DNA from: Oscillospiraceae bacterium
GTDB taxonomy: Bacteria; Bacillota; Clostridia; Oscillospirales; Acutalibacteraceae
Length of the DNA stretch: 41,793 nucleotides
Direction: 5' to 3'
NCBI GenBank assembly: GCA_029219165.1
Contig: JAQXSW010000004.1
Coordinates: forward strand, 1 to 41,793
Part shown: one piece after another, positions 15,327-23,643 of the stretch
Layout: each line of letters starts with the position of its first letter
Position numbering within the stretch: the first letter of the stretch is position 1
The notes under the pieces: model-generated
What the model was told of the DNA's origin: nothing
Seen by the model: only the letters and a program-made list of their open reading frames with translations
The model's database searches: none
Translations under genes and position numbers: made by a program

Positions 15327-15482
15327 TTAAGTATATTTATTTGCAAGATTACAACAACTACAGTTGCCTGAGCAAGAACTGCCGCAACAGGAACTTATCT
15401 TTTTTCTTTTCCTGTTTAGAAGAAGGGCAAGAATGACAACAAATGCTATAACTACAATAAAAATCAGATCTATTAATGTCAT
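15327..15482 (-). CDS. FeoB-associated Cys-rich membrane protein
   Basis: 51 residues, a short gene. ATG 15482 is preceded by AAAGGAGG. An N-terminal hydrophobic helix (IDLIFIVVIAFVVILALLL) is followed by a basic NRKRKK stop-transfer stretch and then a cysteine cluster (SCCGSSCSGNCSCC). This is the architecture of the small FeoB-associated Cys-rich family. It lies 55 bp downstream of feoAB on the same strand and is therefore probably co-transcribed. The cysteines could handle Fe(II) at the cytoplasmic mouth of FeoB, which is the usual proposal. Confidence 0.88.
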   Translation of the reverse strand: MTLIDLIFIVVIAFVVILALLLNRKRKKISSCCGSSCSGNCSCCNLANKYT

Positions 15483-15537
15483 AAAATCTATACCTCCTTT
15501 GTGATTTTATGCGTCTGTAAAGTATATATACTTTACA

Positions 15538-17889
15538 CTACGCTATTCCTGTGGCAATCAAGTAGGAAATAAGGGCTATAGTCCATGCTACAAAACATTG
15601 CCAAAACACCATAACTACGGCCCATTTGACGCCAAGTTCACGTTTTACTGAGGCTACTGCCGCAACGCATGGTGTGTATAGAAGACTGAATACAAGCATG
15701 GAAATTGCCTGAGATGTTGAAAGAACTGAAGCAACGCCACCAGCGCCTACAAAAAGAATTTCAAGTGTGGACACAACGCTCTCCTTAGCCATGAATCCGG
15801 ATATGAGCGATGTACAAATTCTCCAATCTCCAAGACCAATAGGTTTAAATATTGGAACTAAAATTCCTGCAATTTTTGCCATCATGCTGTCAGAAGAATC
15901 TACTGCAAGACTAAAATTAGGAGTGAAAGTTTGAAGGAACCACACTACAATTGTTGCAATAAGGATTACTGAAAAAGCCTTCATAAGGAAATCTTTTGCT
16001 TTTTCCCAGAGAAGTTGAGCAACGTTTTTAGCACCCGGCAGTCTGTAATTTGGAAGTTCCATTACAAAAGGAACTGCCTCGCCCTTAAACAGTGTCAGTT
16101 TGAAGAGAATTGCAATCAACACACCGACAAGTATTCCAAGAACGTACATACCGGTCATTATTAAACCTTTGTGGTTTGGGAAGAATGCATTAATAAAGAA
16201 CGCGTAAATTGGAAGTTTTGCAGTACAACTCAAAAATGGAGTTAAAAGAATGGTCATCTTCCTGTCTCTTGCGGAAGGAAGTGTCCTTGTTGACATTACA
16301 GCAGGAACAGTACATCCAAAGCCTATAAGCATTGGAACAATACTTCTTCCGGAAAGGCCTATCTTTCTAAGGAGCTTATCCATTACAAATGCAACCCTTG
16401 CAATATATCCGCTATCCTCTAACAGTGAAAGGAAGAAGAAAAGCGTAACAATAATTGGAAGAAAGCTGAGCACACTTCCGACACCGGAAAAAATACCATC
16501 TATAACTAGGCTATGTATAACTTCATTTACACCAACCTCTGTCATTAATATGCTGACAGCATTAGTAATGGTATCTATACCACTTTCTAATAATTCCTGC
16601 AGAAAAGCTCCTATTACCTCAAATGTCAGGAAAAATACTGCCGCCATTATTAATATAAACATTGGAATTGCAGTATATTTACCTGTTAGAATTTTATCTA
16701 TTTTCTCACTACGTTTGTGTTCGCGGCTCTCCTTTGGTTTTACAACCATTTCGGAGCACACTTTATTTATATATGAGAAACGCATGTCTGCTATTGCAGC
16801 ACTTGCGTCTAGGCCTCGCTCTTTTTCCATTTGAAGAACAATATGACGAAGCATTTCCGTTTCATTTTCATCAAGTTCCAAACGCTCGGCAATAAGCGTG
16901 TCTCCCTCAATAAGTTTGCTTGCGGCAAACCTAACCGGTAGCCCCGCCCTTTCTGCATGGTCCTCAATAAGATGTATCACCGCATGCATACATCTATGCA
17001 CTGCGCCTTCACAATCGGATGGATCGCAGAAGTCCTGTTTTAATGGCTTCTCTTGATATTTTGCAATATGTATGGCGTGTTTAATAAGTTCGTCAACACC
17101 CTCATTTTTTGCCGCTGAAATTGGTATTACCGGTACGCCCAGCATTTGTTCCATTCCATTTACATGAATTGTTCCGCCGTTTCCGGACACTTCATCCATC
17201 ATATTAAGAGCAATAACCATTGGGATGCCCATTTCAAGAAGTTGCATTGAAAGATATAGGTTTCTTTCAATATTTGTTGCATCTACTATATTAATTATTG
17301 CCTTTGGTTTTTCATCTATGACAAAGTTACGGGAGACAACCTCCTCGCTAGTGTACGGGGACATTGAATAAATGCCGGGAAGATCAGTTACAAGTGTGTT
17401 ATCATGACCTCTAATAACGCCATCCTTCCTGTCGACTGTTACACCCGGAAAGTTTCCAACGTGCTGATTTGAACCTGTCAGCTGGTTAAAAAGAGTGGTC
17501 TTTCCACAGTTCTGATTTCCTACAAGTGCAAATGAAAGTGTTTCACCCTCCGGTACGGGCGATTCATTCTCCTTATCATGGAACTTGCCCTCTTCACCAA
17601 GTCCCGGATGGACATGGTGAACATGCAATTTTTTATCTTCCTTATAGAATTCTTCCTCCTCCGGAGTTATGAGTTCACACTCAATTTGTTCGGCGTCATC
17701 CACTCTGAGCGTCAATTCATATCCATGAATTCTAAACTCAATTGGGTCACCCATTGGAGCCAATTTCACGAATGAAATTTTTGCTCCCGGAATGACGCCC
17801 ATATCCAGAAAGTGTTGGCGCAGAGCTCCCTCTCCGCCAACGGTCTTTATTATTGCGGACTGGCCTGTTTTAAGATCTTTAAGAGTCAT
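15538..17889 (-). CDS. feoB: Ferrous iron transporter FeoA-FeoB fusion
   Basis: 783 residues. Residues 1-75 are a FeoA-like SH3 domain (LRQHFLDMGVIPGAKI), followed by an acidic/His-rich linker (KLHVHHVHPG). The GTPase domain starts about residue 107: G1 GNQNCGKTT, G2/switch GNFPGVTVDRK, G3 DLPG, G4 NMMD. A helical GDI domain follows, then the polytopic membrane part (about 400-780) with two Gate-like hydrophobic repeats and the conserved CTVPAVMSTR and SCTAKLP. It imports Fe(II) using GTP. Natural FeoA-FeoB fusions are known in Firmicutes. GGAGAAC precedes ATG 17889. Likely repressed by the divergent DtxR-type regulator. Confidence 0.96.
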   Translation of the reverse strand: MTLKDLKTGQSAIIKTVGGEGALRQHFLDMGVIPGAKISFVKLAPMGDPIEFRIHGYELTLRVDDAEQIECELITPEEEEFYKEDKKLHVHHVHPGLGEEGKFHDKENESPVPEGETLSFALVGNQNCGKTTLFNQLTGSNQHVGNFPGVTVDRKDGVIRGHDNTLVTDLPGIYSMSPYTSEEVVSRNFVIDEKPKAIINIVDATNIERNLYLSMQLLEMGIPMVIALNMMDEVSGNGGTIHVNGMEQMLGVPVIPISAAKNEGVDELIKHAIHIAKYQEKPLKQDFCDPSDCEGAVHRCMHAVIHLIEDHAERAGLPVRFAASKLIEGDTLIAERLELDENETEMLRHIVLQMEKERGLDASAAIADMRFSYINKVCSEMVVKPKESREHKRSEKIDKILTGKYTAIPMFILIMAAVFFLTFEVIGAFLQELLESGIDTITNAVSILMTEVGVNEVIHSLVIDGIFSGVGSVLSFLPIIVTLFFFLSLLEDSGYIARVAFVMDKLLRKIGLSGRSIVPMLIGFGCTVPAVMSTRTLPSARDRKMTILLTPFLSCTAKLPIYAFFINAFFPNHKGLIMTGMYVLGILVGVLIAILFKLTLFKGEAVPFVMELPNYRLPGAKNVAQLLWEKAKDFLMKAFSVILIATIVVWFLQTFTPNFSLAVDSSDSMMAKIAGILVPIFKPIGLGDWRICTSLISGFMAKESVVSTLEILFVGAGGVASVLSTSQAISMLVFSLLYTPCVAAVASVKRELGVKWAVVMVFWQCFVAWTIALISYLIATGIA

Positions 17890-17920
17890 TTAAGGTTCTC
17901 CAATCTATTATACGCCTTCA

Positions 17921-17970
17921 GTTAGCCCGTGCTAACTAGTGTGTTTAAAAACTAGTTAGCCTTTGCTAAC
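17921..17970. promoter_or_regulatory. Twin palindromic operators for the DtxR-type regulator
   Basis: Two identical sites GTTAGC-N4-GCTAAC at 17921-17936 and 17955-17970, 34 bp centre to centre. The inner halves extend as GCTAACTAGT and ACTAGTTAGC. TTAGC/GCTAA half-sites resemble DtxR/IdeR boxes. The proximal site lies right at the feoAB transcription start and the other in its 5' leader, which fits iron-dependent repression. Confidence 0.8.
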
Positions 17971-17977
17971 TGCAATA

Positions 17978-18006
17978 ATTATATACTGTCACAAACTAAA
18001 TGTCAA
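17978..18006 (-). promoter_or_regulatory. Consensus sigma-A promoter of feoAB
   Basis: On the minus strand TTGACA (18006-18001), 17-nt spacer, TATAAT (17983-17978). The expected start is near 17971, directly on the first operator. Confidence 0.88.
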
Positions 18007-18010
18007 GTGT

Positions 18011-18039
18011 TTGATAATTCATTGTTTATATGTTAAACT
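18011..18039 (+). promoter_or_regulatory. Promoter of the DtxR-family gene
   Basis: TTGATA (18011-18016), 17-nt spacer, TAAACT (18034-18039), back-to-back with the feoAB promoter. Confidence 0.55.
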
Positions 18040-18066
18040 ATTCTTAATTTAAAGGCAGGTGAGAAA

Positions 18067-18435
18067 ATGGCACTACTTGAATCCGGTGAAATGTATCTTG
18101 AAACAATATATGTTCTTTCTCAAAAATCCAGCACTGTGCGTTCAATAGATGTAAGTGAGCACATGGGGTTCTCCAAGCCATCTGTCAGTCGTGCCATTGG
18201 AATCCTAAAAAAGGAAAGCCTTGTAGAAACAGATGAAAAGGGATATCTTATCCTTACATCAAAGGGTGAAAAAATGGCAAAACAAATTTATGAACGCCAC
18301 ACAGTTCTTTCAAAGGCTTTGTTAGGTCTTGGCGTAAATGAAAAAACAGCCAATGAAGACGCCTGCAGAATTGAGCACTACCTAAGTGACGAATCATTTA
18401 ATGCTATTAAAAGGCATATCAATTGCAAAAAATAA
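18067..18435 (+). CDS. DtxR/MntR-family metal-dependent transcriptional regulator
   Basis: 122 residues. An N-terminal winged helix (MYLETIYVLSQ...VRSIDVSEHMGFSKPSVSRAIGILKKESLV) is followed by the metal-binding/dimerisation helices with ERHTVLSKALLGLGV and DACRIEHYLSD, carrying Glu, His and Cys ligands. There is no C-terminal SH3 domain, as in MntR. Divergent from feoAB, with two palindromes between, so Fe(II)-dependent repression of feoAB is the simplest model. AGGTGAG precedes ATG 18067. Confidence 0.93.
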   Translation: MALLESGEMYLETIYVLSQKSSTVRSIDVSEHMGFSKPSVSRAIGILKKESLVETDEKGYLILTSKGEKMAKQIYERHTVLSKALLGLGVNEKTANEDACRIEHYLSDESFNAIKRHINCKK

Positions 18436-18448
18436 AGGAGGAAATAAA

Positions 18449-18865
18449 ATGGAAGCATTCAAGGCTATGCTCTTATCAGACATTCTTGCCAGTGTTGCTT
18501 TAATTGGACTCTGTCTATACTTCACCGGTATGTTCTTTGTGTTTGTTCTTTTCCCACTTAAGAACGCAGAGAGCTTTTCAATCCAGCCGGTAGACAACGC
18601 AGGTAAAACTGAAATCAGAGTGTACTACGGTGGTATTTCCGGAGCTCTTGCAGGATTTTTAATGTTCCTTGCAATTGCAACAGGTACACCATTCTATTCT
18701 TTGGTTGGCGGGCTCTTCTTCTCTACAACAGTATTTACTGTAAGAACAATTTTTACTTTTGTAGACAAAGGTTGGAAATGCCCTTACACAAAGCTTGCAA
18801 TCCCATGTGAAGGACTTTTCGTAATTGCACTTTGGACATGCTTCTTCCTTTCTAAGGGAGTATAA
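18449..18865 (+). CDS. Small integral membrane protein of unknown function
   Basis: 138 residues from ATG 18449, which has AAAGGAGG 7 nt upstream. Four hydrophobic helices are apparent (about 8-30, 55-75, 78-100, 115-135). Between helices 1 and 2 a loop holds a short charged segment. I do not recognise the family; some DUF4345-like proteins have this size and topology. It follows the DtxR-type gene by 13 bp and shares its terminator, so the two form an operon, which hints at a link to metal homeostasis. Confidence 0.7.
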   Translation: MEAFKAMLLSDILASVALIGLCLYFTGMFFVFVLFPLKNAESFSIQPVDNAGKTEIRVYYGGISGALAGFLMFLAIATGTPFYSLVGGLFFSTTVFTVRTIFTFVDKGWKCPYTKLAIPCEGLFVIALWTCFFLSKGV

Positions 18866-18876
18866 AGTACATAGAA

Positions 18877-18915
18877 AACACCCTCACGGCCTTAAGTCCG
18901 TGAGGGTGTTTTTTT
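18877..18915. terminator. Strong bidirectional terminator
   Basis: AACACCCTCACGG pairs perfectly with CCGTGAGGGTGTT around an 8-nt loop, with T-runs on both strands. It serves the membrane-protein gene (plus) and the MerR gene (minus), which are convergent. Confidence 0.93.
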
Positions 18916-18917
18916 AT

Positions 18918-19643
18918 TTATTTGCAATAAATTCTAATTGCCTTTGTTACAAATTCTGCTGTGCCTTCTCCACCGGCTTTATTGATGTTTTCCGTGAACT
19001 CATCGCCACCTGAATACATTTCACCAAGACTGAGAAGAATTTCATTTGAGCAAGTGTAGTAATTATTTGTAATGTAGTCCTTAAGTTTTTTAACTTGCTT
19101 TTGAACTTCGACACTTGCAGGGTCTTTTGCAACCATTTCACCGAACTCTTTGAAGATTTCCATAAATTCTTTTGCGGTGTTCAACTGGTCTTCCTTTGTC
19201 TGACCTTTTGATTTTTCTTCATATTCTTTATAGGCATCAGTGTTACCCCATTGTTCTTTTGCTTTCTTTGAATATTCGTCAATTTTCTTTGTGTCAAATA
19301 CTGAAAAATCCATTCTGTTAACTCCTTTATTTCTAATATTTCGAGCAAAATCAATTAAATTGTCCAAATGTTCTCGCTTTAATGTTAAAAGCTCTATTTG
19401 CTGATCCAAAGCCTTTCTTTTATCAAAACTTTTGGCATCTATTATTTCCTTGATTTCTTTTAGAGGAAACTCCAACTCTTTAAACAGTAAAATTTGTTGT
19501 AGTCTTTCAAGAACTGTATCGTCATACAGCCTATATCCTGAATCCGTATATTCTGTTGGTTTTAAAAGACCAATTGAATCATAATACTGTAGAGTGCGTA
19601 TACTCACTCCGGTCAATTTACTAACCTCGTTTACTGTCATCAT
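18918..19643 (-). CDS. MerR-family regulator with TipAS-type ligand-binding domain
   Basis: 241 residues from ATG 19643, preceded by GAGGAGG; an in-frame start at 19670 overlaps the -10 element. N-terminal MerR helix-turn-helix (VNEVSKLTGVSIRTLQYYDSIGLLKPTEYTDSGYRLYDD), a coiled-coil dimerisation helix, then a TipAS antibiotic-recognition-like domain (about 130-241). TipAL-type proteins bind thiopeptides or other hydrophobic compounds and activate their own promoter. Here the promoter has the matching 19-bp spacer, so autoregulation is likely. No target gene is adjacent. Confidence 0.92.
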   Translation of the reverse strand: MMTVNEVSKLTGVSIRTLQYYDSIGLLKPTEYTDSGYRLYDDTVLERLQQILLFKELEFPLKEIKEIIDAKSFDKRKALDQQIELLTLKREHLDNLIDFARNIRNKGVNRMDFSVFDTKKIDEYSKKAKEQWGNTDAYKEYEEKSKGQTKEDQLNTAKEFMEIFKEFGEMVAKDPASVEVQKQVKKLKDYITNNYYTCSNEILLSLGEMYSGGDEFTENINKAGGEGTAEFVTKAIRIYCK

Positions 19644-19668
19644 TGTCTTTCCTCCTCTCGATAAATCC

Positions 19669-19699
19669 ACTATAAACTATTACGTAACGTTAGAGTCAA
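19669..19699 (-). promoter_or_regulatory. MerR-type promoter with 19-bp spacer
   Basis: On the minus strand TTGACT (19699-19694), a 19-bp spacer, TATAGT (19674-19669). The spacer contains CTAACGTTACGTAATAG, dyad-like sequence placed exactly where MerR proteins bind and twist DNA to bring the elements into register. Confidence 0.75.
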
Positions 19700-19723
19700 C
19701 AACTTTTTTCATTATAACATAAA

Positions 19724-19754
19724 AAAGAACTCTTGCACTGAGCAAGAGTTCTTT
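19724..19754 (-). terminator. Terminator of rplM-rpsI
   Basis: AAAGAACTCTTGC and GCAAGAGTTCTTT form a perfect 13-bp stem with a 5-nt loop; a T-run follows on the minus strand. Confidence 0.92.
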
Positions 19755-19771
19755 GATTTTGAAATATTCGG

Positions 19772-20170
19772 TTATCTCTTTGAGAACTGTGGAGCACGAC
19801 GAGCGCCCTTGAGACCGTACTTATTTCTTTCCTTCATACGTGGGTCACGTGTAAGGAATCCAGCCTTCTTAAGCTGTGGGCGAAGAGCTTCGTCATACTG
19901 AAGAAGAGCACGAGAAAGACCATGACGGATGGCACCAGCCTGACCTGTAACACCGCCACCGTTTACACGGCAAACAATATCAAACTTCTCTGTAAGACCT
20001 ACAAGTTCAAGAGGCTGACGAACGATAAGTTTGAGTGTTTCAAGACCAAAATAATCGTCTATATCTCTGTCATTGATTGTGATTTTGCCGCTGCCCGGAT
20101 ATACACGAACACGTGCAACAGAACTCTTTCTGCGGCCTGTACCGTAAAAATATGGATTATCGTTATACAT
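19772..20170 (-). CDS. rpsI: 30S ribosomal protein S9
   Basis: 132 residues. [22 protein letters not shown] at the N terminus, [19 protein letters not shown] in the middle and the basic tail RRAPQFSKR, whose C-terminal KR reaches the P-site tRNA. The operon with rplM is universal in Firmicutes; the start is 17 bp after the rplM stop. Confidence 0.98.
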   Translation of the reverse strand: MYNDNPYFYGTGRRKSSVARVRVYPGSGKITINDRDIDDYFGLETLKLIVRQPLELVGLTEKFDIVCRVNGGGVTGQAGAIRHGLSRALLQYDEALRPQLKKAGFLTRDPRMKERNKYGLKGARRAPQFSKR

Positions 20171-20187
20171 CTATGTTGCCTCCCCTC

Positions 20188-20616
20188 TTAAAATTCACGT
20201 GTCTGTGGATTCTGAGCTGCATGTGGATGCTCAGGTCCCTTATAGACACGGAGTCTTGTAAGAGCTGTTCTACCAAGTGTGTTACTAGGAAGCATACCCT
20301 TAACTGCTTTTGTAACAGCAAACTCAGGCTTTGTCTTCATGAGTGTGCTATATTTTACTTCTTTCATGTTACCAATGTAACCTGTGTGCTTATAATACAT
20401 TTTCTGATCAAGCTTCTTACCTGTGAGTACAACCTTCTCAGCGTTGATGATGATTACGTGATCACCACAATCAGCATGAGGAGCAAATGTTGGCTTGTGC
20501 TTACCGCGAAGAAGAGTAGCAGCTTCAGCAGCTACAGAACCAAGAGTTCTGCCTTCTGCGTCAAGTACATACCAGTCACGAGTAATGTCGCCTTTTTTTG
20601 GCATATATGTTGACAT
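20188..20616 (-). CDS. rplM: 50S ribosomal protein L13
   Basis: 142 residues from ATG 20616, preceded by GGAGGAAAAAGGT; the frame is open further upstream but that part is leader. Family blocks: RDWYVLDAEGRTLGSVAAEAATLLRGKHK, ADCGDHVIIINAEKV, MLPSNTLGR and the LRVYKGPEHPHAAQ end. Standard length. The short leader between promoter and gene could bind L13 for autoregulation, as in other Firmicutes, but I see no defined structure. Confidence 0.98.
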   Translation of the reverse strand: MSTYMPKKGDITRDWYVLDAEGRTLGSVAAEAATLLRGKHKPTFAPHADCGDHVIIINAEKVVLTGKKLDQKMYYKHTGYIGNMKEVKYSTLMKTKPEFAVTKAVKGMLPSNTLGRTALTRLRVYKGPEHPHAAQNPQTREF

Positions 20617-20668
20617 ACCTTTTTCCTCCAAATCAATAAATATAAAATGGTTCACTTTTTGCTCAGTT

Positions 20669-20697
20669 ATAATAACATAGCCAATATTCAGTGTCAA
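20669..20697 (-). promoter_or_regulatory. Promoter of rplM-rpsI
   Basis: On the minus strand TTGACA (20697-20692), 17-nt spacer, TATTAT (20674-20669). Confidence 0.75.
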
Positions 20698-20894
20698 CAA
20701 TATTTTTTGTGTTTTTCAATTTAGAAAACGAATTCTCTTGTTTTCTCTTATTTTCTCTTGTTTTCATATGATTTCCTCATTTGCTATTTTTACTTTTTTG
20801 AAATTTAAAATTATGATGAAAAAGTGAAAATATTAACAAATTGTACATATTGCCTATTAATTTTTGTAAAAGTAAAAAATTTTTATAAAAAGTG
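20698..20894. other. AT-rich intergenic stretch
   Basis: About 200 bp of very AT-rich sequence between the divergent rplM promoter and the next plus-strand promoter. It includes TTTTCTCTTATTTTCTCTTG, a pyrimidine-rich triple echo. No gene or clear motif otherwise. Confidence 0.5.
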
Positions 20895-20923
20895 TTGACA
20901 AAGGTAAAAACATGTTGTATAGT
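20895..20923 (+). promoter_or_regulatory. Sigma-A promoter with no recognised gene downstream
   Basis: TTGACA (20895-20900), 17-nt spacer, TATAGT (20918-20923). Confidence 0.72.
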
Positions 20924-20929
20924 GTGTAT

Positions 20930-21128
20930 TGTAAGGAACAGATTCCCTTTATAAAACGAAGAGTTAGAGGGGCGTCAGTGTCAAACGCTCCTCTGTTGGA
21001 ATCAGTCTTTAGTAATTACTTAGAATCCCTCATGAAAAAGTTTTTTTCATTTAATATCTCCTTTATTTTGAATAATTATCTCCTCAAAAACTGAGAAGCT
21101 CCGCAAGTCCGGCGGAGCTTCTTGGTTT
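20930..21128 (+). ncRNA. Candidate non-coding RNA of about 200 nt
   Basis: It begins a few bases after TATAGT and ends at the strong hairpin 21094-21122. Internal structure: GGAA-CAGA-TTCC (near 20935-20946), GAGGGGCGT ... ACGCTCCTC (about 20967-20993), and ATGAAAAA...TTTTTCAT (near 21030-21050). A 60-codon frame at 20912-21094 begins within the promoter spacer and is unlikely to be translated. The length is close to 6S RNA, but I could not find a closed terminal stem with a central bubble, so I leave it unnamed. Confidence 0.5.
21094..21128. terminator. Bidirectional terminator between cysS and the candidate RNA
   Basis: AGAAGCTCCGC (21094-21104) pairs with GCGGAGCTTCT (21112-21122). T-rich on both sides (TTGGTTTTT on plus, CAGTTTTTG on minus). 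Confidence 0.88.
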
Positions 21129-21143
21129 TTATTTTGTCCAACT

Positions 21144-21276
21144 GGGGACGGTTCTCCGCAACCGGGGACGGTTCTCGACAATCGGGGACGGTTCTCCGCA
21201 ATCGGGGACGGTTCTCGACAATCGGGGACGGTTCTCGACAATCGGGGACGGTTCTCGACAACAGAGAACCGTCCCC
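21144..21276. repeat. 20-bp tandem repeat array 3
   Basis: Six GGGGACGGTTCTC cores (21144, 21164 ... 21244) followed by one inverted core GAGAACCGTCCCC at 21264, all on a 20-bp grid. Spacers CGCAACC, GACAATC, CGCAATC. Length 133 bp. It lies between the cysS stop and the cysS terminator, so it is probably transcribed as part of the cysE-cysS 3' untranslated region. Confidence 0.97.
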
Positions 21277-21300
21277 AATTAAATTCCAATTAAATTAAAA

Positions 21301-22698
21301 TTAAGCTTTATGCCATTTTACTCCCTGTGGAGTATCCTCAAGGATAATTCCCTGAGCTTTAAGGTCATCTCTAATTTTATCTGCAAGTGCAAAGTCTTTA
21401 TTCTTTCTTGCATTATTTCTCTCTTCAATGAGTTTTTCAACGTCGATATTAAGTTCTACAGTTTTTCTGTCGTAACAAATTCCAAGCACTCCTGTAAGCT
21501 CATCAAATTCTTCAATTGCATATTCTATAAGATCTGATGAGGATCCCGGAGTAACAAGAGTATTAATATCTCTAACAAGTTCAAAAATGGCAGCAAGGGC
21601 ATCTGCCGTGTTAAGGTCGTCATCCATAGCCTCTATGAATTCTTCCCTATGAGAACCAAGTTTCTTCTTTGCTTCAAAGTCTGTTGGTTTTGAAGATACA
21701 GTTGCCTTTTCAAGAGCAAAGTCAAGATTATCCCTACAAGTGTGAAGTCTTAAAAGAGAAGCCTTGCACTGTTCAATAATGTCAACGCTATAATTAATTG
21801 GGCTTCTGTAGTGTGAAGAAATCATGAGATATCTTACAGGCTCATAACCGTATTTCTCCGCAACATCACGAACCGTGAAGAAATTACCAAGGCTCTTGGA
21901 CATCTTAACATTGTCCACATTAATGTAACCATTATGCATCCAATAGTTTGCAAACTGAACACCATTACAGCATTCACTCTGAGCAACCTCATTCTCATGA
22001 TGAGGGAAGATAAGGTCCTTACCACCGCAGTGAATATCAATTGATTCACCAAGGAATCTTCTGTTCATTGCTGAACATTCAATGTGCCAGCCCGGACGGC
22101 CCTGTCCCCAAGGAGAATCCCAATATGGCTCGCCCGGTTTTGCAGCTTTCCAAAGAGCAAAGTCCATTGGATCATGCTTAAGTTCTCCAATGTTAATACG
22201 GGCACCTGCTTCAAGATCCTCAAGTGGTTGATGAGAAAGCTTTCCATATTCATTGAATGTTTTTGTAGAGAAGTATACATCGCCATTTTCTACGGCATAA
22301 GCGTGACCCTTTTCAATAAGGGTTGAAATGATATCAATAATTTCATCAATGTTTTCTGTAGCCTTTGGATGAATGTCAGCAGCACGGATGTTGAGACCTT
22401 TTGCGTCAACCCAATACTCATCTATATATCTTTTTGCTATTGTAAGGTAGTCAGTATTTTCTTCATTCGCCTTTTTAATAATCTTATCGTCAATATCTGT
22501 GAAGTTCTGAACAAAAGTTACATTATTACCTCTATATTCAAGATATCTGCGAAGAACATCAAATACGCAAAGAGGTCTTGCGTTTCCAATATGAATGTAG
22601 TTATACACTGTTGGACCACAAGCGTATATTTTAAATTCACCAGGCTTAATTGGTACAAGTTCTTCTTTTCTTCTTGTTAAAGTATTAAAAACTCTCAT
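21301..22698 (-). CDS. cysS: Cysteinyl-tRNA synthetase
   Basis: 465 residues, class I synthetase. Signature motifs: [18 protein letters not shown] (zinc Cys and the HIGH-equivalent HIGN), [10 protein letters not shown] and [10 protein letters not shown] (remaining zinc ligands) and [14 protein letters not shown]-like helical anticodon-binding part follows. It charges tRNA-Cys. Its start overlaps the cysE stop by 4 bp, so both are one operon under the Cys T-box, letting uncharged tRNA-Cys raise both cysteine synthesis and charging capacity. Confidence 0.98.
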   Translation of the reverse strand: MRVFNTLTRRKEELVPIKPGEFKIYACGPTVYNYIHIGNARPLCVFDVLRRYLEYRGNNVTFVQNFTDIDDKIIKKANEENTDYLTIAKRYIDEYWVDAKGLNIRAADIHPKATENIDEIIDIISTLIEKGHAYAVENGDVYFSTKTFNEYGKLSHQPLEDLEAGARINIGELKHDPMDFALWKAAKPGEPYWDSPWGQGRPGWHIECSAMNRRFLGESIDIHCGGKDLIFPHHENEVAQSECCNGVQFANYWMHNGYINVDNVKMSKSLGNFFTVRDVAEKYGYEPVRYLMISSHYRSPINYSVDIIEQCKASLLRLHTCRDNLDFALEKATVSSKPTDFEAKKKLGSHREEFIEAMDDDLNTADALAAIFELVRDINTLVTPGSSSDLIEYAIEEFDELTGVLGICYDRKTVELNIDVEKLIEERNNARKNKDFALADKIRDDLKAQGIILEDTPQGVKWHKA

Positions 22699-23360
22699 CT
22701 GATTTTCTCCTGTATTTCCATAAGTTTATCAATTTGTTGCTGGAGCGATTCAATCTCTGCTTTAACAGGATCCGGCACGTGGATCTGGTCAAGGTCGTCT
22801 ACACGAAGACCGTCACGTCTTACTACCTGTGCCGGAACGCCAACTGCTGTACAGTTTGCCGGTATTTCCTCAAGCACAACAGCACCTGCCGCAATATTTG
22901 AATTGTCTCCAACCTTAAATGGGCCAAGTACCTTGGCACCCGCTCCGACCATTACATTATTACCTAAGGTTGGGTGACGCTTGCCCTTGTCCTTCCCGGT
23001 ACCGCCAAGCGTAGCACCTTGGTAAATTGTAACGTCGTCTCCTATTTCGGTTGTTTCGCCAATTACAACGCCATGCCCGTGGTCAATGAAAAATCTTCTG
23101 CCAATTTTTGCGGCAGGGTGTATTTCAATACCTGTGTAAACTGAGGCAAACTGCGACGCAGCCCTTGCAAGAAAAAATAATTTCCTGTTATAGAGCCAAT
23201 GAGCAAATCTGTATATCCAGATAGCATGAAGTCCAGGATACAAAAGAAGAACTTCCAGCGAGCCTCTGGCTGCAGGGTCACGTTCTTTTACGCATCGGAC
23301 ATCCTCCATGCAATATTGAACCATTCTAACGAATGGATTTTTTGAAATTTTCGGTGACAT
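22695..23360 (-). CDS. cysE: Serine O-acetyltransferase
   Basis: 221 residues from ATG 23360, which has GGAGGAATATT directly upstream; the frame remains open to 23459 but that part is the T-box. A short helical N-terminal domain ([24 protein letters not shown]) is followed by the left-handed beta-helix hexapeptide repeats with [29 protein letters not shown], including the catalytic Asp-His. It makes O-acetylserine for CysK. The C-terminal tail has a helix (about 200-221) after the hexapeptide domain. Overlaps cysS by 4 bp. Confidence 0.97.
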   Translation of the reverse strand: MSPKISKNPFVRMVQYCMEDVRCVKERDPAARGSLEVLLLYPGLHAIWIYRFAHWLYNRKLFFLARAASQFASVYTGIEIHPAAKIGRRFFIDHGHGVVIGETTEIGDDVTIYQGATLGGTGKDKGKRHPTLGNNVMVGAGAKVLGPFKVGDNSNIAAGAVVLEEIPANCTAVGVPAQVVRRDGLRVDDLDQIHVPDPVKAEIESLQQQIDKLMEIQEKIR

Positions 23361-23404
23361 AATATTCCTCCAAAAATTAAAATAAAAGATCCCGCTAAAA
23401 CAAA

Positions 23405-23637
23405 AAAGCCTCCGCCGCACCCAAGATGCGACGGAGGCGAATAAATTCCGCGGTTCCACTCCGTGTTTATAACTCTTACTTTTTAACGGTAGTTACCCGT
23501 GCAGGGATACTTAATTCCCCCTACAAGCTCCCGAGCGCACTTCACTGTTCTGGAAATAAGAAAAACTTTCAGCTAATGTTTTTCCTCTCTGGTATTCCAC
23601 TTTGCAGTTACTCTTCTCGTTCATTGCTTTTAATTGT
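23405..23637 (-). promoter_or_regulatory. T-box riboswitch (cysteine-specific) upstream of cysE-cysS
   Basis: On the minus strand: Stem I with GAAGAGTA, CAGAGAGG and a specifier loop GAAGTGCG, whose TGC (23539-23537) is a cysteine codon. The T-box core GGAGTGGAACCGCGG (about 23462-23448) follows, then a terminator GCCTCCGTCGCATC / GGTGCGGCGGAGGC with a T-run (23405-23439). Uncharged tRNA-Cys should pair with the TGC and the UGGAACC bulge and favour the antiterminator. Fits the downstream genes exactly. Confidence 0.95.
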
Positions 23638-23643
23638 AGCAAT

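Noticed and set aside
20912-21094. 60-residue plus-strand ORF
   Set aside because: Its ATG lies in the spacer of the promoter at 20895-20923, there is no ribosome-binding site, and the frame runs into a terminator.
20930-21128. 6S RNA
   Set aside because: Length is right, but I could not pair the two ends or find the central bubble; kept only as an unnamed candidate RNA.
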